Assembly (NCBI RefSeq): GCF_009727055.1
Contig: NC_052355.1
Coordinates: 1,221,060-1,285,059 of the forward strand
Source: Benincasa hispida
Lineage: Eukaryota > Streptophyta > Magnoliopsida > Cucurbitales > Cucurbitaceae
Length of the DNA stretch: 64,000 nucleotides
Direction: 5' to 3'
In this document: piece by piece, positions 19,346-31,628 of the stretch
Layout: the number at the start of each line of letters is the position of its first letter
Numbering within the stretch: the first letter of the stretch is position 1
Position numbers and translations under genes: made by a program
Notes under the pieces: model-generated
Database searches by the model: none
The model's input: only the letters and a program-made list of their open reading frames with translations
Told to the model about the DNA's origin: nothing

Positions 19346-20227
19346 AACGGACTGTAAATACTACAAATATTCTATTTACAACCTAGCATACTTCACAAAT
19401 ACCGATGATATAAAGGATGCAACATTACAAGAAATAATAGATAGATAGCCAACGAAAAAGCTATAATAGACATTTTATAGTCTTTTTGGAAGGTCCTGAT
19501 AGCCCACGTTGTTAAAAGTATGAAACTTTTTATAGCATTTTTGTCGAGCTATAAAGAATGCTATTATAGAGTATGAAGATATGACTTATATATGTTGCTA
19601 TAAAAACATTTGATAATGTTTTTTCATTAAAACTATAATATGTTCGTATAGCTAAAATAATATGCTATCTTTAACATATAATAACTTTTTTCAATGCTAT
19701 AATATTGAATTTATAGCTATAATTTTGTGTTATAACAATGTTGATTAATCTTTAATAATTACTATTATTATTGTAATTACCTTTAATAGCAATTCCTTTT
19801 TTACTATATAAACTTTTCTGTAGCTTTCACACGTGGCTATTAAAGACATAATAAATTTTTGGTCCACAATAATTTGTAAATTAATTATGATAAATCTTAC
19901 TTCCAACACTCATTTTTAATTGAAATCTACAAACATGGAATACTTCATAACACATTAAAAATCGAAATTTTCATTCATAATCTATTAACATTACAAAATA
20001 AAGTATTCATAATTTCCTAGAATAAAATTGTTGTCCAAAGAATACAAGCTACATAAAGTATTCACTTAATGTAGTTACCAATCAGCTCTCAAAATACACA
20101 ATGCATCAAGTGTTCAATATTATAACGTAGTTGAGTTGTCATTGGTGGTTCTCTTTTGCTTTGGTAAGGTATCATTTGATTCACCTACATAAATATAAAA
20201 AAAAACGTATCAATATATGATTATGTG
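19346..20227. other. AT-rich sequence, possible CACTA transposon end
   Basis: CATTACAAGAAA at 19423-19434 is one base from the plant CACTA terminus CACTACAAGAAA. It is followed, to about 19870, by repeated short words such as GCTATAATAG, CTATAAAAA and TGCTATTATAG in both orientations, as in CACTA subterminal regions. No opposite terminus was found, and no transposase. From 19880 to 20227 I see nothing. Confidence 0.35.
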
Positions 20228-22139
20228 TGAAGGAACCATTGAAGGTTCTTTAGCGGAAATAGGTTTGGACCAAAATCCCAAATTTTACAGAAATCATAAT
20301 TTTACAGAAGAAACAAAAATTATGAATCAAATTAAAAAATACAGCATGCTTAAAGAAATTGAGAAAAGGATATTAGAAAGTCACCCTTGAACATCCAATC
20401 TTCTTCATGTATCCTCTTCTTCAAAATGTCACGAACTCAAAACCCCACATTGGACACCATCACTTGATTTCCTCTGTATTATTTGGGATGAGAATCCAAG
20501 AGTGTGTGGGCTTTGGCTTTCTGATGAGGGAAAGAATTAAGAGAGAAGAAGAGAGTTGAGAGATTGGGAGTTATTAACCTTTTTATAGAACTATTCTGTA
20601 AAGAACTAAAGGAGGAAGAAGATGATGAAAAACTAATGCCACAAAAAACTTCCCACTACCACGTAGTAGAGAGAAAAAGGGGGAGGCTCCCCAAAATTAT
20701 TTTTCAAAAAATAAAATTAATTTTAATTAAAGACATTAATATAATAACCACTTTATCATATCATATATATTAAACTATATGTTATATCAAATATAACATA
20801 TAACTTATAGTTTAATATTGTATCCAATAGAATATAACCTATAGTTTAATTCTCTCAACAATGATAATTAATATAAATCCTATTTATATTAAATTTAATT
20901 ATATGAATCCAACTCACATAATTAATATTTGAATCATATTCAAATATTTATTTTCTCTCAAAGAAACTTTATATTATAATGTATGAAATAGATTATTAAC
21001 TACATCATATATAATTAAAGTACATATAATTAATTCCCTCAATTAATTTTAGCAATTCAAATTAATCCAAAATTGATTCTCATTTGATCCCTGTTGAGCG
21101 ACAGAGGGGACCTCATGAAGTTGTATATTGAAACGTCAATGGTACTTGAAGAATTAATTAAACTCTTTAATTAATTTACCCAATATCCATTAATTGTCGA
21201 GCACTTCACTAAAGACAGATAGCTGCACTATTTGCACTACAGATATATTTTTGTGTCTATTAGATATAACTAATCAACAGTGCGATAACCCTTCAAAAAT
21301 TGCTCGTAACTACAGCTTGGCATTACCATTTTGCCTCTATAATTACATCTAACTCCTTAAGTACCACTGATTCCTTTAATGAACAAGAAATCATAGTTCA
21401 ACTATAACTAAACACCTCTTAGGCCAGGAGAGAGTGTGACGCCACATTGTTTAAGCCCTGGAATTAGCCCTTAAGAGAGAAATTTACCAACTTACCCCTA
21501 CCTCGAGGAAGAAGTGAATTCCGTCGTATGTAGTTATGTTTCCAACTCCCCATTCCGACGAATCCTCAAAATGGTAGGCTTGTTGAGTCGGTGATCTGGT
21601 CACTCTCACCCATACAAATCAAAGGACACCTTCATGGGCAGGAGATCATAACTCACTCAAGATTCAGGTCATGTCACCTATGGTCATCCTAGTGAAATGT
21701 AAGTCTCTATTATGAACGATATTATATAATGAGACTAGTCAATTTGTGGTCCAGTCTTCTACAAAATCCTTTGTATAGAATATCCCCACTCACATGTCTT
21801 CACATGAATGATCAGAATCAGATCATTTGTAGCACTTTACAACAATTGTCTGTTTCTACAAAGCGGGTCATACTCATAGTGTCACAAGGATAAGTTATCC
21901 AGTCTTATCCATCTACTACAGACCATTTAGGTTATCACTTAAACATGATACATCTGTATGTCTCTACATACATGTTTGAGCTACAAAAGATAACCTTGGA
22001 TGTTAGTTTATTAGCTTGTGGGTTTAATATTACTAAATGTCAAATAAAGTATCTCATATTTTATTAAATAAATAAAATGTTTGTACCATATAATTACAAA
22101 CTACAGGACCCTACGAGATTTAGGACACCAACCCCAACA
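20228..22139 (-). repeat. C2 3' LTR (1912 bp)
   Basis: Minus-strand start TGTTGGGGTTGGTGTCC at 22139; the other end is TGAAGGAACC on the plus strand at 20228. It shares blocks with the C1 LTR (e.g. around 21500-21650 versus 7020-7130, opposite strand). It lacks a dense ACGATCG array, unlike C1. The 20564-20773 frame inside it is not conserved. Confidence 0.87.
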
Positions 22140-22155
22140 ATTTCCCACTTGTCCT
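22140..22155 (-). promoter_or_regulatory. C2 polypurine tract
   Basis: The minus strand reads GGACAAGTGGGAAAT directly before the 3' LTR. The same position in C7 reads AACAAGTGGGAGAT. Confidence 0.78.
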
Positions 22156-22579
22156 AAAGCTAATGGGGTGTACAATATACAAGTCACACTAATATACAAG
22201 TACACAAAATAATAAACTACAACATAATACGTGCCTAGTACAAAATCTCGCACTTGCCCTATAATAAATGTGGCTTGTCCCGTAAACCCATACTCTGCAG
22301 GTGACCCTCAAACACCTTAGCCATGAGAGCCTTTGTAAATAGATCAGCAACATTGTGCTCTGAAGCTATCAACGTGATGATCACATCTCTTCGATTCACA
22401 ATCTCTCAGATGAAATGATACTTCCGCTCAATGTGCTTCCTGCGTTTGTGACTCCAAGGCTCTCGAAAATTAGCCACAACACCACTATTTTCAAAATAAA
22501 GGGTGATGTGCTTTTACATATCTGGAATAACTTTCAAACCAGTCAAGAATTTCTTGAGCCATACAGCTTCCTTAGCAGC

Positions 22580-24240
22580 TGATAACGGGCAGAAATGCAC
22601 GTTATCATAGTGCTAAATCCTTAAACAATGTTAGATTGCGTTGATGAAATATGTTAAATTGCGTCTATTAAGCATAAATTCTATAATATTGCGGTCGCAT
22701 GCATCCAACGCATTAAAGCATTTGATCTTTACATTTTTGTGCAGAATGATGCGTTAAAGCAATGCAAATAATGCGATCATAGGAATACATTGGTCGAGCA
22801 TAACTTCACTGCAAGACTTTGCATTGATCGTGCTCGCAAACATTCACCTAAGAAGAATCACCGCAACATGGTGGATGCATCCAAACGAAAAGACAATTAA
22901 GATCGATGGGACAGAAAGTTGACGGCAGTCGGATCCAAATTAAGTTGACAGCCGATAACGGTCATAAAGTACATCCAGCTTTATCAGTGACAATTATCCA
23001 ACGCATCAGTCAAGAATTAAAGCTGTCCCATCTGTACAACCAGGAGAGAGAAGCCGCCTTTCACCTTTGATGCCCTATAAATACCAAGTGCCTTCTTCAG
23101 AGAAGGGGTTAAGCAATCGATTATTTCATTATTTTACAAGTTTGCGTCTCTGTCCATAGTCTTCTTTCATTTTAAGGTGGACGCAAGGAAGAAGGTGTGT
23201 TGGTAGATCGTTCTGGCGAGCTTGAGAAAGCACCGGAAGCTCCAAGACAGAGAGAGGGCCGACTCCTGCAAAAGCGGGAATATCTTTAGTTCAGAATAGG
23301 GATCCCAGTGTAAAAAGCCTCAGTCAGCAAGGAATTGCTACCAGGTTCTCTACCTTAACTTCCATTAGCATTTTGTACTTACTTATTTATAAGAATGGAA
23401 TTCCTTTCTCTATATCTGTTCACTCCCTGTGATTCACGCATGAGTAGCTAAATTAGTTGAATGGGTTGAGAAGCATTTAGCTAGCACAACGAGAGAATCT
23501 TCATTCTTTGTGGTTATCTTGTTTATGTATGCTTCATTCGTCTATTAGAGATACTCCAGAGGGCAGTTTAAGGACAGGATCTAGACTTGGGAAGGTCAGG
23601 TCAAAATCTAGGTTTGGAAAAACTAGATTAGAACACATAAACGGGAGATAGGCGCTTAGGGATGTGCACTATTTGTTATCAACATATCGCATGCATCTTA
23701 GCAATAAGATATGATTGTATGCGGTCACCTTGCTTTCATGCATTTTACATCAACGCATAAGACAAGAGTAGAGACTTAGGAATAAGCTCTATGGACATTT
23801 TGCATGCAACACTTGCGTCCTAGATTTAGGAGCATCACATTTACATTGGAAAATGACTTGCTATGCATGATAGTAACATGATCACATAGTCTGACTTATT
23901 CCCAAGTAACGCTAGTAAAGATCTTCTCAATTCGTTCATCGCATACTCATTGCATCTATCAACGCAACTTTCGTTTCTCAAATCCGCTGCATTTATTTTA
24001 TTTATTTTCAATGAACGCAACCAACAAACCAACCACCTTATTTATTTTACCGGTTACCGCAAAGTTTCATAAGAAAATTATCAACGCAAACTATTTTCAC
24101 AAGTCCCTGTGATCGACCCTGGACTTACCAGGAAACTCAGAGGAATTTACACTTGAATTTCGCTGGAGAAACTTAAGTGCACAACATAATTCTATCAATG
24201 CATATCATCCATATTCTCCACTTAATAAAATAACACATCA
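22580..24240 (+). repeat. Solo LTR (Athila-like) with 5-bp TSD
   Basis: It starts TGATAACGGGC and ends AACACATCA, flanked by the direct repeat GCAGC (22575-22579 and 24241-24245). Length is 1661 bp. The family matches 34649-36340 and, on the minus strand, the G3 LTR 49357-51013, e.g. the shared phrase CCTGGACTTACCAGG near the 3' end. With both ends and a perfect target duplication but no internal region, it is a product of LTR-LTR recombination. Confidence 0.92.
22581..22606 (+). other. LTR-terminal hairpin, solo LTR
   Basis: Arms GATAACGGGCA and TGCACGTTATC around a GAAA loop. 10 of 11 positions pair, with one G-A mismatch. Confidence 0.8.
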
Positions 24241-24750
24241 GCAGCTTCGCAAGCCGCTACGTACTCAGCCTCCATGGTTGAGTAAGCAATGCACCCCTAC
24301 TTGGTGCTCCTCCAGACTTCTGCTCCTCCTTTAAGAGTGAACATTGATCCTGATGTAGATTTTCTGGAATCGTTATTAGTCTGAAAATCAGAGTCCATGT
24401 ATCCTATAAGGATCAAATCTTGGATTAGATTGATATCTACTAACTTGATCATGTAGTCCCTCGTTCTTCGTACATACTTGAGAATGTTCTTAACAATGTT
24501 CCAGTAATCAAATCTTGGATTAGATTGATATCTACTAACTATCCCCACTGTATAGTAGATGTCAGGTTTAGTATATAACATCGCATACACCAAGCTGCCA
24601 ACAACCGATGCAAGGGGGATATGTCTCATTTTTTTTAACCTCTTGAGGTGTCTTAGGAAACTTTTCCTTACATAAGATAACTCCATGTCTGAAAGGGAGT
24701 AAACCTCTTTTAGAGTTTTGCATAAAAAAATTGACAAGCATCTTGTCAAT

Positions 24751-25560
24751 GTACGATGTTTGAGACAGGGCTAGTGATTTGTTGTTTCAATTTCTAAAGA
24801 TCTAAATTCTCAGAACAAACTGAGCCTCTCCCAAATCTTTCGTTTGGAATTGGGTCGGTAGCTAATTCTTAATTTCAGTCAGTAGACCTACATCATTCCC
24901 AATGAGTAGGATATTGTCTACATACAACACTAGCAAAGCTACTGACCTGTCGATGATCCTCTTTTATACACAAGGTTCATCAACATTTTGATCAAAGCCA
25001 TAAGATTTGATCGCAATATCAAATCTTATATTCCAAGATCAAGAAGCTTGCTTCAATCCATAGATGGACTGATTAAACATGAAAACCTTTTGCTCTTGAC
25101 CTTGGGTTATGAATCCCTTAGGTTACTGCATATAAATGGTCTTCTTAAGATTGCCATTCAGAAAGGCAGTCTTGATATCCATTTTTCAGATCTCATAGTC
25201 ATAATATGAGGCAATGAACAAGAGAATTTAGATAGACTTTAACATGGCAACAGGTGAGAAATTCTCCTCATAGTCAACTCGCTCAACTTGGGTATAATGC
25301 TTTGCCACAAGTCTAGCCTTTAAGGTTTTCACCTTCCCATCAGCACCTTGTTTTCACTTGTAGATCCATTTGCAACTTGTAGGTTTTACCCAATTAGGTT
25401 GATCTACAAGATTCTAAACTGAATTGACATACATAGACTCCATTTTAAGATCCATAGCTTTGATCCATTCATTTTTGTTAACATCCTTCATTTCCTTCTT
25501 GTAAGATAATGGATGTTCAACATCTCTGTCAGCTACCATAGCTAGGATTTCTGTTAAATC
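24751..25560 (-). pseudogene. C2 reverse transcriptase (YVDN)
   Basis: Copia RT in broken frames. Visible pieces are ADGKVKTLKARLVAKHYTQV, then AMLKSI near 25240, then the active-site block LLVLYVDNILLIG (about 24905-24945), where the second Asp of YVDD is Asn. The linker piece EWIKAMDLKMESMYVNSV lies at 25420-25480. Substitution of a metal-binding Asp would abolish polymerase activity. It is followed directly by RNase H. Confidence 0.82.
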
Positions 25561-25796
25561 TGTATAACGGACAGGTGGGTTCGCAACCCTCCCACTACAT
25601 TAAGGTTCCCTCAACACTTGAGGTGGATTTGACCTACTAAATGATCCAACTTCAACAACTCTTGTTGAGTTGTTGGGTTCTTCAACAACTCTTGTTGAAA
25701 TTTCAATAGTTTTTTTGGAAATTTCATTCAACACAATCTTACTGTGGGGCTTATGCTTCTTATGTGTTCTTCTTCTAGAAAGGTAGCGTTTATCGA
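25561..25796 (-). pseudogene. C2 integrase-RT linker, truncated
   Basis: Contains the Ser/Thr/Val repeats seen in this family (STRVVE-like, encoded around 25660-25700), a GRVANPPV-type block and the FLEE/THK region up to 25796. It stops where the C3 LTR begins. Confidence 0.7.
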
Positions 25797-27732
25797 TGTT
25801 GGGTTTATTTCCTAAAACTTGTGGTTTGTAAATGATAAACCTATTTTTTGGAAATTCAATAAAGTCGTTATTAAATATATGAATTACTTATTTTGTTTTA
25901 GAAATAAATCCAATAAACTAAAAGATCCATGACTAGTACATGAGTACTTCAACTTCATGTGGAGACATAAGAGTGGATCAGGTTCGAGTAAATAGCCAAA
26001 ATGATTGTATATGAATAAGGTTGGGTGCCTTATTCTGGTAACATTATCGGATTCAGCCCAGTTTGTAGTTGTTACAAAGAGTTGTAAAGTGCTACAGATG
26101 AAGTGATCTTGATTCGTACATGTGATGAAATGAGGAGTGGGGTGTTCTATGGAATGAGTTTGGACAAGATTGGACTACGAAATAAATCACTCTTACTTTA
26201 TAATGTTGTTTACTGTTTAAGACTTACTATTTCACAACGAAGACCTAGGTAACTTAACCTGAATCCTGAGCTAACTATGAACTCATGTTTATTTAGGATT
26301 ATCCTTTGATTTGCATGGGTGAGGATTGGCTCAACAGCACCGGCTCAATAAGCCTCCCATTTCAGGGGTAAGACCAGGTAGATAGCTGAGGACATAGGGT
26401 GCAAGATGGAATTCACTCCTACCCGTTTTAACTGCTGACTCTAGATCTTGAACAAGAGGCCCCATCCTCTCATTGGCTCGAGAGAGACTCAGTTTGATGA
26501 TCAGATCACAAACTAATTGTTCATTAAAGGATCAGTGAGACTTAAAGAACAAGAGATAATCTCGAGGGTAAAACAACCATTTGTCCAAACCGTTATTACA
26601 AACAACCTGTGAAGGGTTAACTTACTAATGATGGTTATATAAAGTGGACACAATAAATCTATAGTGAGGGGAGTGCAACTCTGGGTTTTAGTGGAGTGAC
26701 CCGATAGTTAAAGAATGGGGGTTAATTCGGTGTAAAGAGTTTAGTCAATTAATCTCGGATTGTTAGAGCCCATGATCTGTAGATCCACTAGGTCCCCCTA
26801 CTGGCTCACAAATGGACCAACCTTAGAGTAGCGTGATAAGTTGATTTGAAACGTTCAAATTGGAATAAGTGGAATTAGTAATTATATGTGATATAATTAC
26901 AAGTTTAATTTTGGAATTAAACGAAATTGGAGAATCGATTAATATTTAAATATGATTTAAATATAAAATTCATGTATAGGGATTCATAGTAGTGGAATTT
27001 GTGATTAATTAATTTAATATTTGATATTAAATTAATTATAATTAATTTAATATTTGATATTAAATTAATTATAATTAATTAAATTATTTTAATTAGTTAT
27101 TAATTATTAATTTTATTAGAAAAATTAATTGTTGAATTAATTTTTTAAAATTACTTAAATTTCAATTTTTGAAAATAAAATTGATTTTGGAAATCAATTT
27201 GATAATTAAAAAAAAAAATTAAAAATAAAAGTGGAAAATCCAAAATTTTGGGATTTTCCCACTTTCTTTGAAGTAGGTTAGCCACAATTCCATTACAATT
27301 CTCAGCAAATTCAAGGCAACAACTGTAGGTCATGCATGCTTCTTGGTTGCATGATAGTCATGCAATATATAGCTCACATTTTGAGTGGAATGCTTATGCA
27401 ATTGTTGCTGAATTATAGAGAAATCAAGAGGTTGAAGAAGACTGTTCTCAAAGTAAAAACCAGAAAACCTTTCTCCAAATTCCCTTCAATTCAAGTTTAT
27501 TTTGAGTCCCACAAATAAATCTAAAGCTCCAAAAGAATATTAGGGAAGACCTTGTGGTGGTTCACAACCAACTAAAAAGGACATTGCAGCTGAAGATCAA
27601 GATTGGAGAAGTTTTTCAAAGGTTTGAAACCCTCTTTTTAGTTTATGCGCATGCTGAATTTGAAGCCACAACAATTAATTATAATGGCTAATGATCCTTT
27701 CTTCTTCCATTGCATGTTTCCTTACTCTAACA
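25797..27732 (+). repeat. C3 copia LTR (1936 bp)
   Basis: Starts TGTTGGGTTTATTTCC and ends TACTCTAACA, followed by a primer-binding site. This is a second copia LTR subfamily, also seen in C5 (39158-40018, minus), 43203-43600 (plus, partial) and 55971-57732 (minus). The AT-rich part has a 33-bp exact tandem duplication at 27007-27072. It interrupts C2 integrase, with 25792-25796 (ATCGA) as the left flank. No 3' LTR follows. Confidence 0.85.
27007..27072 (+). repeat. 33-bp tandem duplication in C3 LTR
   Basis: Two identical adjacent copies of a 33-bp AT-only-plus-one-G unit starting AATTAATTTAATATTTGATA. The unit is itself nearly palindromic. Confidence 0.9.
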
Positions 27733-27734
27733 AT

Positions 27735-27746
27735 TGGTGTCAGAGC
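27735..27746 (+). promoter_or_regulatory. C3 primer-binding site
   Basis: TGGTGTCAGAGC, one base off the initiator-Met site, 2 bp after the LTR end. Confidence 0.82.
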
Positions 27747-28140
27747 ATCATTTAAGCATTCAATTCAGTTTAATTTTGGCTTGGTGGGTATTTTTCATAA
27801 GTTGTATGAAAATGATGAACTGATATGGTCTTTCTGAGTTTTGACATTGTTTTCTCTTCAATTATGTTGTAATTCTTATAATTGCCTCTTGATTGATGGG
27901 CCTTAATGTGTGATTAAGTGTCTTTAATTCCATTTGAGTCATTAGAGTTGCAATTAGAATATAATTGAAGAAAGAAGTGAAGAAGGTCAAGCAGCAGATC
28001 TATTTTTCCAGCCACTGCCCAATACTCAATGCACGACGCCTCATACTCGATGATATTTGCTAAAATACTCGATGCACGATGTCTCATACTCGATGGTATT
28101 TTGTGAAATACTCAATGCATGATGCCATACTCGATGGTAC
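27747..28140 (+). other. C3 leader with short tandem repeat
   Basis: Non-coding. From about 28022 to 28140 it holds three imperfect copies of a unit built on ATACTCGATGCACGATG and CATACTCGATGGTATTT. At about 28140 it changes abruptly to minus-strand copia RNase H (C4). Confidence 0.75.
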
Positions 28141-29116
28141 TTGAGGATGTTCTTGACTGCGGTCCAGTGACCCTATCCTAGATTAGACTGATATCTATTG
28201 ACTATCCCCACAACGTAGTAGATGTCTTGTCTAGTACACAACATCGCATACATCAAACTGCCAACGGCAGATGCATAGAGGACCCGTCTAATCTCCTCAA
28301 CCTCTTGAGGTGTCTTAGGACACATTTCCTTAGATAATATAACTTCATACCGAAAATGCAGTAGGCCCGTTTTGGAGTTCTGCATCGAATACTTAAGAAA
28401 CATCTTGTCAATGTACAATGTTTGAGGTAGTGCTAGCACTTTGTTCTTTCGATCCCAAAAGATCTGAATACCCAAAACAAACTAAACCTCTCCCAAATAT
28501 TTCATTTGGAATTGGGTCGCTAGCCAGTTCTTAACTGATGTCATTAGACCTACATCATTCCTAATGAGTAGGATATCGTCTACATACAACACTAGGAAAA
28601 CTACTGAACTGTTGATGATTTTCTTGTAGACATAAGGCTCATCAATGTTTTGGTCAAAGCTGTAAGATTTGATCACAGTATCAAATCTAATGTTCCAAGA
28701 TCGAGACGCTTGTTTTAGCCCTAAATGGACCGATTCAGTTTGAAAACCTTTTGCTCTTGACCTTGGGCTATCAATCTCTCAAGCTACACCATATAAATAG
28801 TCTCCTCAAGATTACCATTCAGAAAGGCAATCTTGACATCCATTTGCCATATCTCATAGTCATAATATTAGACAATGGACAGAAGGATGCAGATAGACTT
28901 TAACATGGCAATAGGTGAGAAAGTCTCCTCATAGTCGACTCCATCCACCTGGGTATAACACTTTACCATAAGTCTAGTCTTAAAGGTTTGGACCTTCCCA
29001 TCTGCACCTCGTTTCCTTTTGTAGATCCATTTACACCCTATAAGTTTTACCCCATCAGGTTGATCTACAAGATCCCATATTGAGTTGAAGTACATTGACT
29101 CCATCTCGAGATCCAT
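28141..29116 (-). pseudogene. C4 reverse transcriptase and start of RNase H
   Basis: Three frames in order: 28868-29116 (MDLEMESMYFNSIWDLVDQ, GCKWIYKRKRGADGKVQTF, VDYEETFSPIAMLKSI), 28482-28676 (DQNIDEPYVYKKIINSSV and FLVLYVDDILLIRNDVG with intact YVDD) and 28173-28475 (MGIQIFWDRKNKVLALPQTL, YIDKMFLKYSMQN, CPKTPQEVEEIRRVLYASAV, GSLMYAMLCT). The frames are separated by stops or shifts. The catalytic Asp pair is conserved here, unlike in C2 and C5. RNase H is cut off after IVNRYQSNLG. Confidence 0.87.
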
Positions 29117-29129
29117 GGCTTTGAACTAT

Positions 29130-30537
29130 TCATCTCTGTCAACATCCTCCATTGCCATCTTGTAAGACAACAGATCCTCAACCTTGCCATCAGCTACTAT
29201 AGCCAGGATTTCAGTTAAACTGATATGTGAACAAGTGGGTTCACAACCCTCCCACTACGTCGAGGATCTCTCAACTCTTGAGATGGAACTAACCTACTAG
29301 ATGAACTTCCATCAACAACCCTTGTTGATAGAGCAGGCTCTTCAACAACTCTTGTTAAAGCTTCATTAGTTTTGTTGAAAAGTTCACACAACTGGATCTT
29401 ATTACGTGGACTGTGCTCCCTCATATGATCCTCCTCTAGGAAGGTAGCGTTCGTCGACAAAAACACTTTTTTTTCCTTAGGATCATAAAAGTAACCCCCT
29501 CGTGTACCTTTGGGGTAGCCGACAAATAGGCACAACCTCGAACGTGGTTCCAATTTCTTTGGATTAGCCTCAAACACATGTGCTAGGCAACCTCATATGC
29601 GGAAGTGACGTAAACTAGCTTTACGCCCATTCCATAAGTCCAAAGGTGTTCTGGTAGCACTCTTGGAAGGAACACAGTTGAGGATATAAGCTGCAGTCTC
29701 CACTGCAAAACCCCAAAACGAGGTCGATAAGGAAGTGTAACTGATCATCAACCGAACCATGTCCAACAAGGTTCTATTTCTCCTCTTCGATACACCATTC
29801 TGCTAAGGTGTACCCAACGCTGAGAGTTGAGAAATGATTCCATGTTCTATCATATAGTTCTGCAACTCATAATTCAAAAACTCTCCACCCTGATCCAATC
29901 GAAGTATTTTAATCTGTCTATCCAATGCATTTTCAACTTCAGTCTTGAACTCTTTGAACTTTTCAAAGGATTTTGACTTCTATTGCATCAAATAAACATA
30001 CCCATACCAAGAGTAATCATCAATGAAAGTGATGAAATACTCATAGCCTCCCCTGGCTCGCACATTCATCGGACCACAAAGGTCTGAATGAACTAACTCT
30101 AGAGGCTCCTTGGCTCAATAACCTTTTCCAGTAAAAGGTCTTTTAATCATGTTGCCTTCAAGGCATGACTCGCACACAGGTAAAGAATTTTCCTCTAACT
30201 CGCCTAGAAGTCCATTCTTCACCAACCTCTGAATCCTATTGAGATTGATGTGCCCTAATCAAAGGTGCCAAAGATGGGCATTTTCCTTAGGAGAAACCTT
30301 AAGTCGTTTATTTTGAGTTACAATAGTTTTAAACATCTTTATGTTATAGAGGGAATTTGTTGCTAACGGCTTTAGCACATACAAATTATTTTCCAGTTTT
30401 GCTAAACAAATCTCAACATTATCTTTAAGAATAAACACTTTATTCAAATCAAAGTGAAGAGTATATTTACATTCAATCAGACACTTTACAGAAATTAAGC
30501 TCCGCTTTAACTCGAGAACTATATAAACATCATTCAA
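29130..30537 (-). pseudogene. C4 integrase region
   Basis: Order on the minus strand: 30259-30537 with MNDVYIVLELKRSLISVKCL and SPKENAHLWHL (end of protease and pre-integrase), then the zinc-binding and core region in broken frames (about 29600-30250; the plus strand shows complements of the GTPQQNGV-ERRNRT and SVWGF blocks), then 29215-29577 with MFEANPKKLEPRSRLCLFVG, YPKGTRGGYFYDPKEKKVFL and a Thr/Val-Val-Glu repeat tail ending RRSGRVVNPLV. The core contains several stops. Confidence 0.82.
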
Positions 30538-31628
30538 AATGATAATTTCTTCTGTAAAGTCAATTGGATCCTCCCACTACCATTGCTGAGACGAGGTGCC
30601 CGGTGCCTACTCGCATCGTCATCTCACCAGCCTCAAGCTGCCGCCAGGATCTAATCCCCTAAAAAGAAGAACAAAAATGATTAATGGGCCCAGAGTCAAT
30701 ATCCAGGAAGAATCATCATTCTCCACTGAACAAGTTTCCAAAACTAGTAAATCATATTTACCTTGTGTTGCTTTGTCCTTAGCCTTCTTCTTCTCCTTTA
30801 TCAAGCGAGGACAACTCTGCTTCTAATGCCCATTCTGGTTGCAATGGAAACACTTTTCTGTGTCAACCAGCGCTGGTCGCCTACCTCACTTCTTCTTCCC
30901 CTTCCCCTTACCATCCTTCTTCTTCTTCCACTTAGAAGTGTTAGAAGTAGAAGGTGTAGACTTAATCCCTAAGGTCGAACCTTGATGGAACTTCTTTAAA
31001 AATGAAGCAACATTCACCTCGCCTCCCTTCTTCTCCTTACTTTTCAGCAAGGATTGAAATGTCTGCAACTCGTGGAGAGTTGTAAGGGTATAGTAAACTT
31101 TGTTCAGTATGGCATTACTGACGAAGGCAAGAAGCTATCTGGCAATTAGAACAGAATGATGTTAACCTAGCTTCCCTCATCGATGCGTGACCCATTCATC
31201 TTCGACATATTGAAGTGGACCATCATGTTCAGAACGTGTTCATGAATAGATGTACCCTCCTCCATTTTGGAGTTGAAGATGCATTTTAGAGCTTCGTGCT
31301 TGAGCTGTCCAGACAGTTGTCCGAACATTCACTGTAGGGAGTCCATGATCTCACGTGCTAAGACCATAGGTTCATGCTTCTTGGCCAAAACGTCATTTAG
31401 ACTTGCCAAGATGTAATTTTGGGCCTTTTCGTTCGCCTGTGTCCATCTCTCATAAGCCTCCTAAACATTTTGAGTGGTGTTTTGAGTCGGAATAGGAGAA
31501 CACTTCTTTGTAAGAACGAATCTTAGATCATCGATGATCAAAATTATAGTTATCTTGTGTTTTCATCTAGTGTAATTCTCGCCAGTCAACTTATCGACGC
31601 TTAATAGAGCTAATGTGGTTGTAGCCAT
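30538..31628 (-). pseudogene. C4 gag and protease
   Basis: Gag starts at the ATG at 31628 (MATTTLALLSVDKLTGENY), the complete N-terminus missing from C1. It runs through the capsid region to MQTFQSLLKSKEKKGGEVNV and the Lys-rich KWKKKKDGKGKGK. The zinc knuckle reads CFHCNQNGH followed by a stop where Trp/Arg is expected, then KQSC. The protease part (30619-30804) has KYDLLVLETCSVENDDSSWI, after which a frameshift destroys the DSG active site. Multiple stops occur in 31080-31560. Confidence 0.83.

Larger units (their letters stand above)
22255..24750 (-). pseudogene. C2 RNase H, split by solo LTR
   Basis: RNase H of copia pol in two pieces: 24246-24750 and 22255-22574. The first has RHIPLASVVGSLVYAMLYTK, PDIYYTVGIVSRYQSNP, DLILIGYMDSDFQTNNDSRK, STSGSMFTLKGGAEVWRSTK and then the AEYVAACEAA block. 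The second, after the inserted LTR, has the EHNVADLFTKALMAK-type C-terminus (about 22255-22360). The insertion lies inside the ACEAAKEAVWLKK block. The copy also carries a 34-bp internal repeat (24412, 24507) and several frameshifts. Confidence 0.83.
20228..25796 (-). mobile_element. C2: Ty1/copia element, 3' half
   Basis: Minus-strand copia with a complete 3' LTR (20228-22139), polypurine tract, RNase H (split by a solo LTR), RT and the end of integrase, cut at 25796 by the C3 LTR. Its 5' half is not in the window: C4 to the right overlaps the same RT region and is therefore a different copy. Confidence 0.87.

Noticed and set aside
20564..20773. 69-residue frame in AT-rich sequence
   Set aside because: It is inside the C2 3' LTR and not conserved in related LTRs.
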